Below, one piece after another: positions 51,251 to 60,866 of a stretch of 60,866 bases of DNA. The position numbers were made by a program, and so were the translations under genes. Numbering within the stretch: the stretch's first letter is position 1; every line of letters starts with the position of its first letter. The stretch comes from Gracilariopsis chorda (Eukaryota > Rhodophyta > Florideophyceae > Gracilariales > Gracilariaceae), in the NCBI GenBank assembly GCA_003194525.1, contig NBIV01000330.1, positions 1 through 60,866 of the forward strand. The letters run 5' to 3'. A model generated the notes under the pieces. That model did not search any database, had not been told where the DNA came from, and saw only the letters and a program-made list of their open reading frames with translations.

Positions 51251-53590
51251 ATTGCTCTACACATGCGTGCTTGAGTTCTCCAAAAGTGCCAACAACTGGT
51301 AGCCTCTACCGCGCTTCCGATGAGCAAAAATGCGCTCAACATTTAAAAACCGAACTTCTGCTGTAATACCAACCGGAGCAGGTGCAGTTCGGCTTGGTTG
51401 AGTAAGATCTTTGGGCTGACTACGTTGAGGCTTTGTGTGAGACGCGTGAATGACTGGATGAATATGCAAATATCCACGAAGATCTAGACGAACTGCATTT
51501 CTTCCAATAACCTTCAGGATCTTGAAAGCACCATACCTACGTGCTGATAAACTTGGAAATTGCTGCGCATTGCCGTAGGCGTCCTTGGACAGATTTTGAG
51601 ACATCCAAACGAGATCACCCTTGCGAGAGGTAGATCGCTTGTAATGAACACTTGCATCTGAATTTGCCTTGCTTTGGGAAGCTGATACGCATATTGAGCG
51701 TCATCCATCACAGCTTTCAGTTGCTCACGAAAATCATATAAAGACTCCAGACGAGTTGACCTTTGAAACAAAGCTTCAATTGGAACCTTTGGCTTCCATT
51801 CCATATCGACTTCGAACGGTGAGAGACTATTATTTTCCGAGACTGCAGAGCTGTACGCAAATTTTGCGCAAGGCAATCAAACGTCCCAATCATCTTGTTC
51901 ATACAAGCAAAAGCAACGAATGTAGTTCTTGACCATACGTTTCATCACTTCGGATGCACCATCTGTCTGTAGATGTTTCGCAAAAGCCACGCGTAGCTTC
52001 ACTCCACAGAGGTTCATAAGCGATTCCCAGAACCGAGATGTGAACTTTGGTTCTATGTCTGAGATTATGGCATCCGGTAGACCATGATGAGAAAAAAGTT
52101 TGGTAAAGAAGGACTGCGCGATATCAGGGGCATGATCTCGTTCCTTACACGCAACAAACCGCACCCGCATAGATAGGTGGTAGACCCAAGTCTCTACCGC
52201 ATTAAATTCCCGTTGTGTCTTTGGTAGCTTCACAATGAAATCAGTGCCGACAATTCACCAACGACGCGTCGGAAGCGGAAGAGATGCGGGATCATTCAAA
52301 GTCCGGCCATGCTAGTCCTTCTGCTGCTGACATACCGAACATCCGCAGCATTACTGTTTGAAGTCCTTAGTTTTGTGCTTCCAGTGAAACTCCGCAAGGC
52401 GGGCGATTGTCTTGGAAAATGCAAAATGTCCGAAAAGCTTAGGATCGTGAGCAAGTTGTAAGACAGCGTTGCGTGCATGAGTGGGCACACCAGCTTGCCC
52501 TTCTAAATCTGTTGTTCTGCGCTGAGAGAAAAAGAAGATAGTAGTTCTTCAAGGCGTCGCTTCTGCCTCGGATCTGCAGGCCATTTTCCTTGCAGTGTGG
52601 CCACGATCCAACCCAACTGCTGGTCCTTTCCATAACGGCCAATACTAGCTCGAAGATCCAAAAACGAAGGTTGTCAGCATTCCAACTTTTGAATCGAAAG
52701 CCGGTTTGGGATACAAGACAATGAATCCCCAAATGCATGGATTTCACCTCGTACAAAGCAAATTTCACGAAGGTTGAACGAAGTTAGAATATCCACCCAT
52801 CGTGCTTCGCGACGGTTGAAAGATTTCTTTGTCAAGAAATTTTTGACAACTTGATTGTCTGTTAACAAATCGAATGACGAACCTTGGAGATAATAACGTA
52901 ATCGTTGCAAGACAGTCACTAGAGCCTACAGCCCCCGCTCGTTTGCAGTATAGTTCTGCTCCGATGCCATTAGCTTCCTAGATGTGTACAAAATTACATG
53001 ATCACATCTTTCATCATCGCACTGCGTCAACGTAGCCCCAACAGCAAATTGAGAAGCAGTAATGTGCACAGGAAACGTGCGGGACCAATCCTGAGCCACT
53101 AGAATCGGAGCATTCACCAGAGCCTCTTTCAGGTCTACAAATGCAGCCTGGGCATCGGTATCCCGCTTAAGAATACCTGAACGCAGCTGACGAAAAACAG
53201 TGAGAGGGGCAGCGCGCGACAAAACTTTAGGGATAGAGCGACGAAAGACCTGGAGTAGCCCCAGAAAGCTACGCAACTTAAAGAGATTCATCGGCCGGGC
53301 CCAATTCTGAATCACGCTAAGCTTCTGAGGGTGGACTAGAATCTCATCTTGACAGACAACAAGACCAAGAAACTCGGTATCAGCTTGCAAAAGGAACAAT
53401 TCTTGGGAGATGCATAAAGCTGATGCTTACGTGAGCGCTCCAGAATCATACGAACATGAGTCAAATGTTTCACACGCATGTTGATATAGATCAGAATATC
53501 ATAGATATAGACAACAATAAAATGGTCGATGCAATCATGGAACACCCGATTCATCAAGGATTGAAATGTGACCGGTGCATTGCACAAACG
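51251..53590 (-). mobile_element. Ty3/gypsy element C, RT middle to chromodomain-like end (decayed)
   Basis: Minus-strand pol of a lineage different from A and B. Reverse transcriptase starts abruptly at LCNAPVTFQSLMNRVFHDCID (53,590), then has VVYIYDILIY where YLDD is expected. RNase H (ALTQCDDERCDHVILYTSRK, RLRYYLQGSSFDLLTDN) and integrase core (HGLPDAIISDIEPKFTSRFW; HLQTDGASEVMKRMVKN) follow, then the GPF-like end ARRYGAFKILKVIGRNAVRLDL with PVIHASHTKP. Stops occur throughout. The upstream half of RT, protease and gag lie beyond element B, which is inserted here. Confidence 0.85.
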
Positions 53591-54116
53591 TGTAGGAGAA
53601 TGACCATTGGGCAGGTGCAGTGGTGAAATAACCATGGGGCTAGGCTGGCAGAGGTCAGAACATTGCTGGACGGAATATTCCACGTGGCCAAGCTGGGTGC
53701 CCATGCAGGAGATACGAGAGGACAGTGCGAGTGCCAAGGCACTGTGGCCATAGGTTTTATTATGTAGCTAATTTTATGTAATTTGTTAGGATAATTTCCG
53801 GAGATCAGAGCGCATCGCCAGCTGTATAGGTTGGCTGGAGTGCCGCCGGTCTCCGAAGAGTAAATGCCAGCACCCTCACCGTTTCCTTGCCGCCATATGC
53901 AGCCAGTAGGGCTCCAAAGGCCTCCAAGCCATCGCTACAATTTTCCTGACCTGTAGGGACTTGAGATAGCGCCCGCCCATTGCGCCTCGCTGCGAGTTGG
54001 TGCCCGCGTCACTAGTAGACCCAGTGGATTGTCACCCCAGTGGTTGGCTCCCTGCCACTACTAACCCCTAGTAGATTACTAGCCCAGTTGGCCAAAGGAC
54101 GTAGTATTCTACTACA
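53591..54116 (+). repeat. 5' LTR of element B (526 bp)
   Basis: Begins TGTAGGAGAATGACCATTGG and ends CTACA; the terminal TGTAG/CTACA are inverted repeats. Similar over its length to the LTR at 19,461-19,985. A TGG two bases after the LTR (54,118) is a candidate primer-binding site. Confidence 0.8.
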
Positions 54117-54242
54117 ACTGGTCTCTCGACCTAGAAGCCTACAGGAACAGCCGTTTGGACCTTAAAGAAAGAAGTTTACGCTTAGGACTTCTACCATTGG
54201 ACTATTAGTCTACCCAACTGGCTCGAAAGCAACACCGACCGT

Positions 54243-56426
54243 ATGGATAACCAGCAGCCCAACCCAAGGAACGAAGACCAACAAGGAACCCCGGGTGTAG
54301 CCGCACCTCCCGCAGTCGCCGTAACCTCATTGGCTGCCCAAGCGGACAATAGTAGTGACCGTGAAAGTACCCACAGCCGCTCTTGTGGACGTGTTATAGA
54401 CCCTGTGGAAAATCCTGAAAGCATAACCAGAGATTCGCCATTGCCCGCTCGCCTTCGCGAGAGGATAGATCAGCTCAATCTTCTGCACGACCCAAGAAAT
54501 GATGCAGAACAGTCTGAGGACTTAGCAGCTACCGTAACCACTCCCCGTATGGTGGACGATTTCGCCGCTCTCCTATGGCCTCAACTCCGCTTTTGGTGCG
54601 AAAAACAAGTGGAGCAGTTCCTTAGGGTTAGGGACCAACTGGAAAGAGTATTACGGGAGCCCCTCTCCTCTTTGGCAGACCAACTGGTTCCTCAGGTTTT
54701 GCAATCAGATATCCTCGTGGAGTCCATTGCCACGACCATCCAAGGGGAAATCACCCGCCAGGCAGGCACATTTCACAGCCCTCGGGCTGTTTCTCAAAGT
54801 GTACCATTGGCTGTCCATCGGTCACACACACCGGACCTCAGTGAGCAGCTATAGAAGTAGCCCCTCGCTTGGGTACAGCATAGGAGGGCCCATCGGGTTA
54901 TACACCGCCTAGAGAAGAGAGACTCCAGAGGCAAAGAGGCCGTGCGGGAGATAAGACCAATATACAACACGGCGTCCAGTACGCCAACAAGTACCTCGAG
55001 GACGATGAAGAGCTCAAAAGGACCTCGTAGATACCGAGACCAATAGGAAGAAAAGACGCAGCCGAAGGCGTAAGTCGAGGACGAACCATCGGAAGGGGCA
55101 CCACTCCAACTCGACCAATGACCATTCGGGCTCGTCGGACTCTTCCGATTCCGAGACGGATGAGGCGGATATTCGGCGCCTCAAACCATTGGTCACGACT
55201 AATGAGCTTTTCCAGAAGGTCTTAGACTTGAACACGTACAGTTTGATGGATCTGTCAACGCGGTACACCTCTTCGGTCGTCAAACAGACTGCCAGGTGGG
55301 CGAAGAGAATGCAACCGACCGTTCCGGACAAGTTTTCTGGGAAGGATCCCGTTACAGTCCTTAGGTTTTTGAGCTTGTTCCAGGTGCTCTATGACCAGAA
55401 TGGTGTCCATGAAGGAGCGGCGCTTTATTGCTTCCATTTTTTCCTAAGTGGGCAAGCGAAGGACCAAGTGGTTGCCAAGATCTCCGTCTGGGCCAACCCC
55501 ATTGATGCCCAAGATCGGGAGCTCTTAAGGACCTATCCAGAGGTTGTTCATTACCTGTTAGAAACGTATGCGACTGATGACCACGTAATGGATGCCTATC
55601 AGGACGTAATTGGATACCACCAGAGTCCCATAATGTCCGAAACGGATTACGTCGACCAATTTTGAACTAGAGACCACAGGTGCGAGAATGTGTTCTCAGA
55701 GGTTCGGCTGAAGCGACATTTTATCGCGGGATTGCTCCCTGCGATACGGACTCATGTCCGAAACCACCACACTGCCCACCCAGACTTGACGCTGCGTCAA
55801 CTGGTGACGTATGCTGAAGGATACGGTAAGACCTATAGGACTTCCCGTTGAACGGGTGACGCGGATACTCGGGTTCGCGCAAGACCATTGACCAGAGGAG
55901 TGAACGCCCACATGGTAAAGTCCCCGTCGGAATCGGACTCGGCCATTGGAAATTCAGACACCGCAGATGATTTTGCGGTGAGCTTCTCCTCAGCTCCGTC
56001 AGGAGCACCATCTGTCTTTTCGTCAGGAACGACCACCCCATTGGCCCGGCGACACCCCGTTATTCTCCGATTGCTTCCAGGAAGGACGTCATTACGAAGT
56101 CCAATCAGGCCTGTTAAATTTGTCTTTCCACGGCCCGGCCGTGTGACTGCAGAACGTATATGCCTGAGGACATCTGCAAGAGAATTATGGCACGAAGGGA
56201 GGAGAACTATAAGGTGCGCCGAGCCGAGGGTCACTTCCGTACGACATACCCTCCTAGGACCACTGGAGTGCCAGGGAGCTCAAAATATGTGACTCCCCTG
56301 ACCACACCGGTGAAGCAACCTGAGGTCAACATGGTTGAAGATCAACGGGATAGCGTCGAATACCTGGACGGACAAGGCGATCTTGCGGTGCCCACGCCGC
56401 AGGAAAATGACCAGAAGGACGCATAG
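54243..56426 (+). pseudogene. Element B gag
   Basis: Starts ATG 54,243 (MDNQQPNPRNEDQQGTPG). It is open to 54,854, then continues in other frames: 55,189-55,665 with VPDKFSGKDPVTVLRFLSLF and LSGQAKDQVVAKI, then 55,888-56,426. A zinc-knuckle remnant near 56,110-56,160 is split between frames (PGRVTAERIC). Gag forms the particle shell of the retrotransposon; frameshifts make this copy nonfunctional. Confidence 0.8.
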
Positions 56427-56464
56427 AGGCGTATCGTCCGTCTTATAACTGCCGCCGCAAACCA

Positions 56465-56905
56465 TTGGACTCGCAGACCACAGGAGTTGAGAAGAGAAAG
56501 AAACCAGAGGACGAAATGACAAGGGTCTCGAGTCGGGTGTATGCTGTGGACCAATGGGAAGACCTGGAGGACGCTGTTTGTGTCCTGAGGAAGGATGAAT
56601 ACAAGTTACAGGGAACCTTGGGACTACAGGTCAATACCACAAGGACGTTTACGGCCGTATTGGATACTGGAGCCGGCCCCAATCTGGTACATCCGAAGGT
56701 CTTACCATTTGGCTGGGAAAGGATGATACAGGAAAAGAAGTCACCGAAGGTAACGGACTCATCACGTTGGCAGATGGACATTCGCGGAATACTTCCGCTG
56801 TACGTCCAATTGGGTCACCTGGAGGTTAAGACTTGGTTTCTTGTATGTCCGAACCTGGGGGCAGAAGGGATCCTAGGGACGAGATTTATTGATAGATTTG
56901 TATAG
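56465..56905 (+). pseudogene. Element B protease
   Basis: Open segment with AVLDTGAGPNLVHPKVLPFG (active-site DTG), ILPLYVQLGHLEVKTWFLVC and GAEGILGTRFIDRFV. A stop separates it from the RT segment. Confidence 0.85.
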
Positions 56906-57022
56906 GCAATCTATCCTGCCCAAAAAAGGGTCACTTTCCATCGAGGACCACCATTCGCGATTGTCGGCTCGCGCCCTGGACCCGAGGCTGCCCCAGCTAA
57001 GGTCAAGGTTCCCACGAGTACC

Positions 57023-58800
57023 GTGTCCAACAAGGTCAGATCGGCAAAAGCGATAGTCATACAGCCTCTGACCCAGGTAGCCGCTGCAGCGGTATGCGAG
57101 TCCTCAGGTCTGGTTTTGTTGCAAAACCATCCCAAGGTGGTAACGAAACACCTTTCCCTCATGGCCAACGGAGTAATGAATGTGGTACCCAACCGGCCCT
57201 TTGCGGTCACGATGAGCAACTTACGTGAGAAGCCTACAAGGCTACCCAAGGGTGCAGTGGTGGGGGTATCTATGCCTGCTCCAGTGGCCATTATGGAGAT
57301 TGATGCGGAGAAATTGCTTCCTGGGGGTGAACCACCGGCCCATTGGGAAAACGACGTCAACCTTGGCCATGACTTTGAACCATATAGGAAACAAGTCATT
57401 AATCTCCTCAAGGACTTTGCTAGCATATGGAGTGGAAAGCTGGGCGAGATCGATGCGACAAGGCATCGAATTGATCTTAAGGACGGGGCCACGCCCCAAT
57501 ATCGGCATCCATATCGGACTGGCCTAAAAGGACGAGAGGTGGTAGCCAAGGAGGTTGAGAAAATGAAGTCCACTGGGGTCATTGAGCGCGCACCATCCAC
57601 TGAGGCCAAATGGGCTAGCCCTTTTGTCCTAGTGGCCAAGAAGGACGGGATCGTACGGTTTTGTGTTGATTACCGCAAACTAAATGCGGTGACCAAGAGG
57701 GATACTTATCCTATCCCCCGTATGGACGAATGTTTAGATTCCCTTGGGGACGCGCAAATTTTCACCACGTTGGATGCCGATTGTGGGTACTGGCAGGTTC
57801 TTATGGACGACAAGGCGAAGTCGCTGACTACCTTCACGACCCACGAAGGATTATTTCGATTTACACGGATGTCCTTTGGTCTTATGAATGCCTCAGCTAC
57901 TTTCCAGCGGGCCATGGACATCATTTTGTCCAGGGTCAAATGGAAGTTCGCCTTGGTCTACCTAGATGATGTGATCATCTTTTCCAGGTCCATTAGAGAA
58001 CACTTCGCACATGTGAAGGCAGTCCTTAGGTTACTCCAGCAGGCTGGTGTCACACTGAAATTGAAGAATTGTTTCTTCTTCCAGCCCTCCGTGGACTACC
58101 TTGGCTATGTGGTCCTGCCGGGTAAACTCCAAGGGGCCCTAGTTACAACAAAGGCCATACGGGAAGCACGACCCCCTAGGACCCATACGGAATTGTGCTC
58201 CTTCCTTGGCCTATGTAATGTTTACCGTAGGTTTGTCCCAGGGTTCGCGAAAATTGCAGCACCTCTCAATGAGATGCAGAAGAAAGGGGCCCCTTAGGAA
58301 TTTGACGACCTCACGGACGAGCAGTATGAGGCCTACCAGAACCTCAAAGAACAGTTGGTTAATCCGCCGGTCTTGGTGCTACCCAAGGCCAATAAACCGT
58401 ATATCCTGGATACGGACGCATCTTCGACCCAAGTGGGCTGTGCCCTTGTACAACAGCAGGAGTCCCTAAGGGTTATCGTCCAATTTGCTACTGGAGTAGG
58501 TCCCTGACCAAGGCCGAAAGGAACTATAGCACCACGGAAAAATAATGTTTGGCCATCGTGTGGTCAGTGCTCCATCTTCGGCATTATTGGGAAGGAATTC
58601 GCTTTACCATTAAGACAGATCACCACTCCCTCCGCTGGCTACTGAACATGACGGATGCATCTTCCTCTCTGGCCCGATGGAGATTGCGCCTGGCCGAATT
58701 CGATTACGGAGTGACCTAAAGGACAGGGCTGAAACATCAGGCCGCAGATGCGCTGTCACGCATCCTGACCGATGGTACGGACCAAACTCCCCTGCACGAT
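57023..58800 (+). pseudogene. Element B reverse transcriptase and RNase H
   Basis: Open from 57,023 to 58,297, then broken. RT motifs: WASPFVLVAKKDGIVRFCVD, KLNAVTKRDTYPIPRMDE, SFGLMNASATFQRAMD and an intact LVYLDDVIIF. RNase H starts ILDTDASSTQVGC (58,405) and includes DHHSLRWLLNMTD. A TAG at 58,295-58,297 ends the long frame and further stops follow. Confidence 0.88.
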
Positions 58801-58860
58801 GAGATTCCCACCATCTAGGACGGACCACAGTACACTGATGAAGAAGGAGAGGAACCACCG

Positions 58861-60306
58861 GTGGCTGAGGTGAGAATGGCCGAATGGACGGACGGACACG
58901 GCGCAGCGATCTTATGCGCCGTGGACTGGGAAGATCCACTGTTGGATGTCCATATGGCCCAGTCGGAAAGCACGGATCTTACGCCAATACCACTCAAGGA
59001 ATTCCTTCACGCCCAGAAAACGGACGAATACTGCGCCCAGATAGGAGAGAAAGTAGGAACCACTGGGTCGCTGTTTGATTATGACCGCCGAGGCATATTA
59101 TGTCGCAGGTCACCATTGGACGGGGCGATACAGCGGGTTGTGCCTAAGGCCTTACAGGCACGCCTCCTTTACCTCGCGCACTATCCGAGGTTGGCTAGCC
59201 ATCCTGGAGGGACTAAGATGTATCAGACCCTGAGGAGATATTTTTACTGGCCCCTGATGGCAAATGACATAATGGAGACCGCAAGAACTTGTGCAGCATG
59301 CGCAAAAATCCGAGGGACAAGAGCGGTATATCAAGGGAAACTGAATTTATTCCCAGCGGCCGGGCATTTGGAGTTCATTGCTATGGATATCCTAGGGCCA
59401 TTTCCGAAGTCGACCCACGGCAACCGATTCATATTGGTGATTACCGATCGGTTTTACCAAGTTGACCCGAGCATTTCCGCTCAAATCAACAACCGCCACA
59501 GACGTCGCCATGGCTTTCCTTGTCCATTGGATTTATCCCTATGGACTGCCGCTCTATCTCCTTACGGACAATGGCTCTCAGTTTATCTCCAAATTCTTTG
59601 AGCATGTGTGCTCGGCTTTAGGTCTAAAATATCTCCTCACCGCATCGCGTAACATCCTCATACCAATGAACAAACCGAAAGGTTTAACCGAACCCTGGCA
59701 AAGAGGCCAATTCACTACGTTTCCGAGCACCAATTGGACTGGGATGACTATGTCCAGCCACTGGTCTATGCATATAATAATCAAGTGCATAAGTGCACTG
59801 TTCCAACTCCTTTTGACCTCACCTTCGTACGTGCCCCTGAGCCGTACATGGTTGACCTACAAAACTTGGGAGCACCTCAGGACATAACGGAGGAAATGAC
59901 TCCCGCCCAGGCCAAACGGTATTCGCAGAAGCGAATTGATTCTATCTTGAAGGCCGCACAGACCACGTTGGACAAAGCGCAAGCACGCTATAAGGCCGAT
60001 TTCGATCTTTCCGTTTGGTTTGCACTGCAAGTGGCCGTGGGAGATTACGTCCACTTGGACAGACCACCGAAGGAAAAACCCGAGGACGAGGACATCACCA
60101 AGCAGCTGTTGCCAAAATCCACTGGGCCCTTCAAGGTACTTAAGTCCTTGGGCACACGGTTTCTATCGACCGAGATGGGCTCCAGGACACAATCACAATG
60201 GACCGAGTCTCTCTGGCGCCACGCCCACCTTCAACTGAACCATTGGACTTGCGCGCTCTCCTTTCGTTCCAACCCCCACCCTCCATCCCTATGCAACCAC
60301 TTGTAA
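58861..60306 (+). pseudogene. Element B integrase
   Basis: Zinc finger H-x6-H...CAAC (LAHYPRLASHPGGTKMY, TARTCAACAKIRG), core AMDILGPFPKSTHGNRF with VITDRF, LLTDNGSQFISKFF and, after a frame change, NEQTERFNRTLAKRP with the catalytic Glu. The region up to 60,306 gives DYVHLDRPP and a GPFKVLKSLG-type module. The segment from 59,770 is the part split to 1-191 in element A. Confidence 0.85.
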
Positions 60307-60479
60307 ATGATCCTACGGTCCTTCAGGAACCACAGGTCTCCGCGGATCCAGAAGGCCCTTCCCCCGATGGCCACGGTCCCTGGACGAAATGGTACTTCCT
60401 GAAGAAGTACCCATCCCTATAGACATCGCTACGCGGACCCCGACGCTGTTCCTTCGGACGCTGATGGATACGGCCCATT

Positions 60480-60700
60480 GGACCAAATGGACTTGCCAGA
60501 GGACGCCGAAGTCGACAACCAACGGGAATATGTTCTTGACCCTATCGTCTCCGCTGGGCTGACGGACGACAGCGAAGTGCCCTAGAAAGTCCGCTGGTAT
60601 GGCTACGAGCCCAAGAACGATACTTGGCTCCGGAGGTCAGACATCCGGACAACTTTGTGGCCCGCTATTGGTCAAACACAGGCCACACGAAGCATGACCT
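60480..60700 (+). pseudogene. Element B chromodomain
   Basis: REYVLDPIVSAGLTDDSEV is followed by a stop and then VRWYGYEPKNDTWLRRSDI, the core of a chromodomain (hydrophobic-Lys/Arg-Trp-x-Gly-Tyr...x-Thr-Trp). A second frame gives PDNFVARYW. In chromoviruses this domain guides integration into chromatin marked by histone methylation. Confidence 0.75.
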
Positions 60701-60866
60701 TAAGGAGGTGGGTATCCCTGACCACAAAGTTGTGCCAACACGGGCCTAATCCGCCTCCACCCAATAGGAACACTGTAGCTGCCCACGGAACCGCCTCTCG
60801 CTTGCCGCCGCCTGCCACGGCGCATGGAAACGCCGCTCGCTCACCCCCACTCGCTGGCCTCAAGCA
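60701..60866 (+). other. 3' untranslated part of element B
   Basis: A purine stretch (AAGGAGGTGGG, 60,700-60,711) is a possible polypurine tract. The LTR start TGTAGGAGAATG is not present before the window ends. C-rich sequence follows. Confidence 0.35.

Larger units (their letters stand above)
53591..60866 (+). mobile_element. Ty3/gypsy chromovirus B, incomplete at window end
   Basis: Plus-strand element with a 526-bp 5' LTR, gag, protease, RT, RNase H, integrase and a C-terminal chromodomain. No 3' LTR is seen before the window ends. It is inserted in the reverse transcriptase of element C, whose PFG-L motif is cut exactly at 53,590/53,591. Frames are interrupted at several points, so the copy is probably dead, though the RT active site is preserved. 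Confidence 0.9.

Noticed and set aside
1..60866. tRNA, rRNA or other RNA genes
   Set aside because: Scanning for B-box-like GGTTCGAATCC and cloverleaf arms gave no convincing candidate.

Overview
The window is nuclear DNA of a eukaryote. A compact island of five unrelated host genes (about 35,000-45,400) with one short intron is embedded in old, nested transposable elements. Intron-poor genes, pyrimidine-rich leaders and heavy Ty3/gypsy content suggest an alga, and a florideophyte red alga such as Chondrus is my best guess. That is inference from style, not a database result.

Left part (1-20,000). A decayed minus-strand Ty3/gypsy element (element A, 5' LTR at 19,461-19,985) is cut in its integrase by a 13.6-kb DNA transposon at 192-13,797. 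The cut can be placed to the base by comparison with the related element B at the right end of the window: a 2-bp target (TG) is duplicated and 24-bp terminal inverted repeats match at 21 positions. The transposon carries a Plavaka/CACTA-like transposase (minus strand, one probable 84-nt intron), convergent with a large protein containing a beta-class N6-adenine/N4-cytosine DNA methyltransferase domain (plus strand, one in-frame TGA). It also holds two unrecognised coiled-coil or basic ORFs, CTAG-rich subterminal repeats, a ~120-bp tandem array with splice-donor-like and branch-point-like motifs, and two foldback sequences. A transposase, a DNA methyltransferase and dense putative binding sites in one element is the most interesting system here.

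Middle left (20,000-34,800). This is mostly repeat-derived or decayed DNA: an unrecognised degenerate coding region with a weak integrase-like motif, an unrecognised broken gene near 28 kb, CAG/CTG-rich repeats, a broken PIF1-like helicase, three copies of a GC-rich hairpin, and a 150-bp direct repeat whose copies lie 7.3 kb apart.

Host gene island (35,000-45,400). It holds an Obg-family organellar ribosome-assembly GTPase, an unrecognised coiled-coil protein, a WBP2-type GRAM-domain protein, an AAAP/SLC38-like amino-acid transporter with one 114-nt intron, a CWC27-type cyclophilin and a secreted Cys/Asp-rich protein. They show no common pathway.

Right part (45,800-60,866). In order: a complete but dead Tc1/mariner element with TIRs and a TA duplication, a dead PIF/Harbinger pair (Myb-like protein plus DDE nuclease), and a minus-strand Ty3/gypsy element (C). 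Element C is interrupted in its reverse transcriptase by a plus-strand Ty3/gypsy chromovirus (B), which runs off the end of the window.
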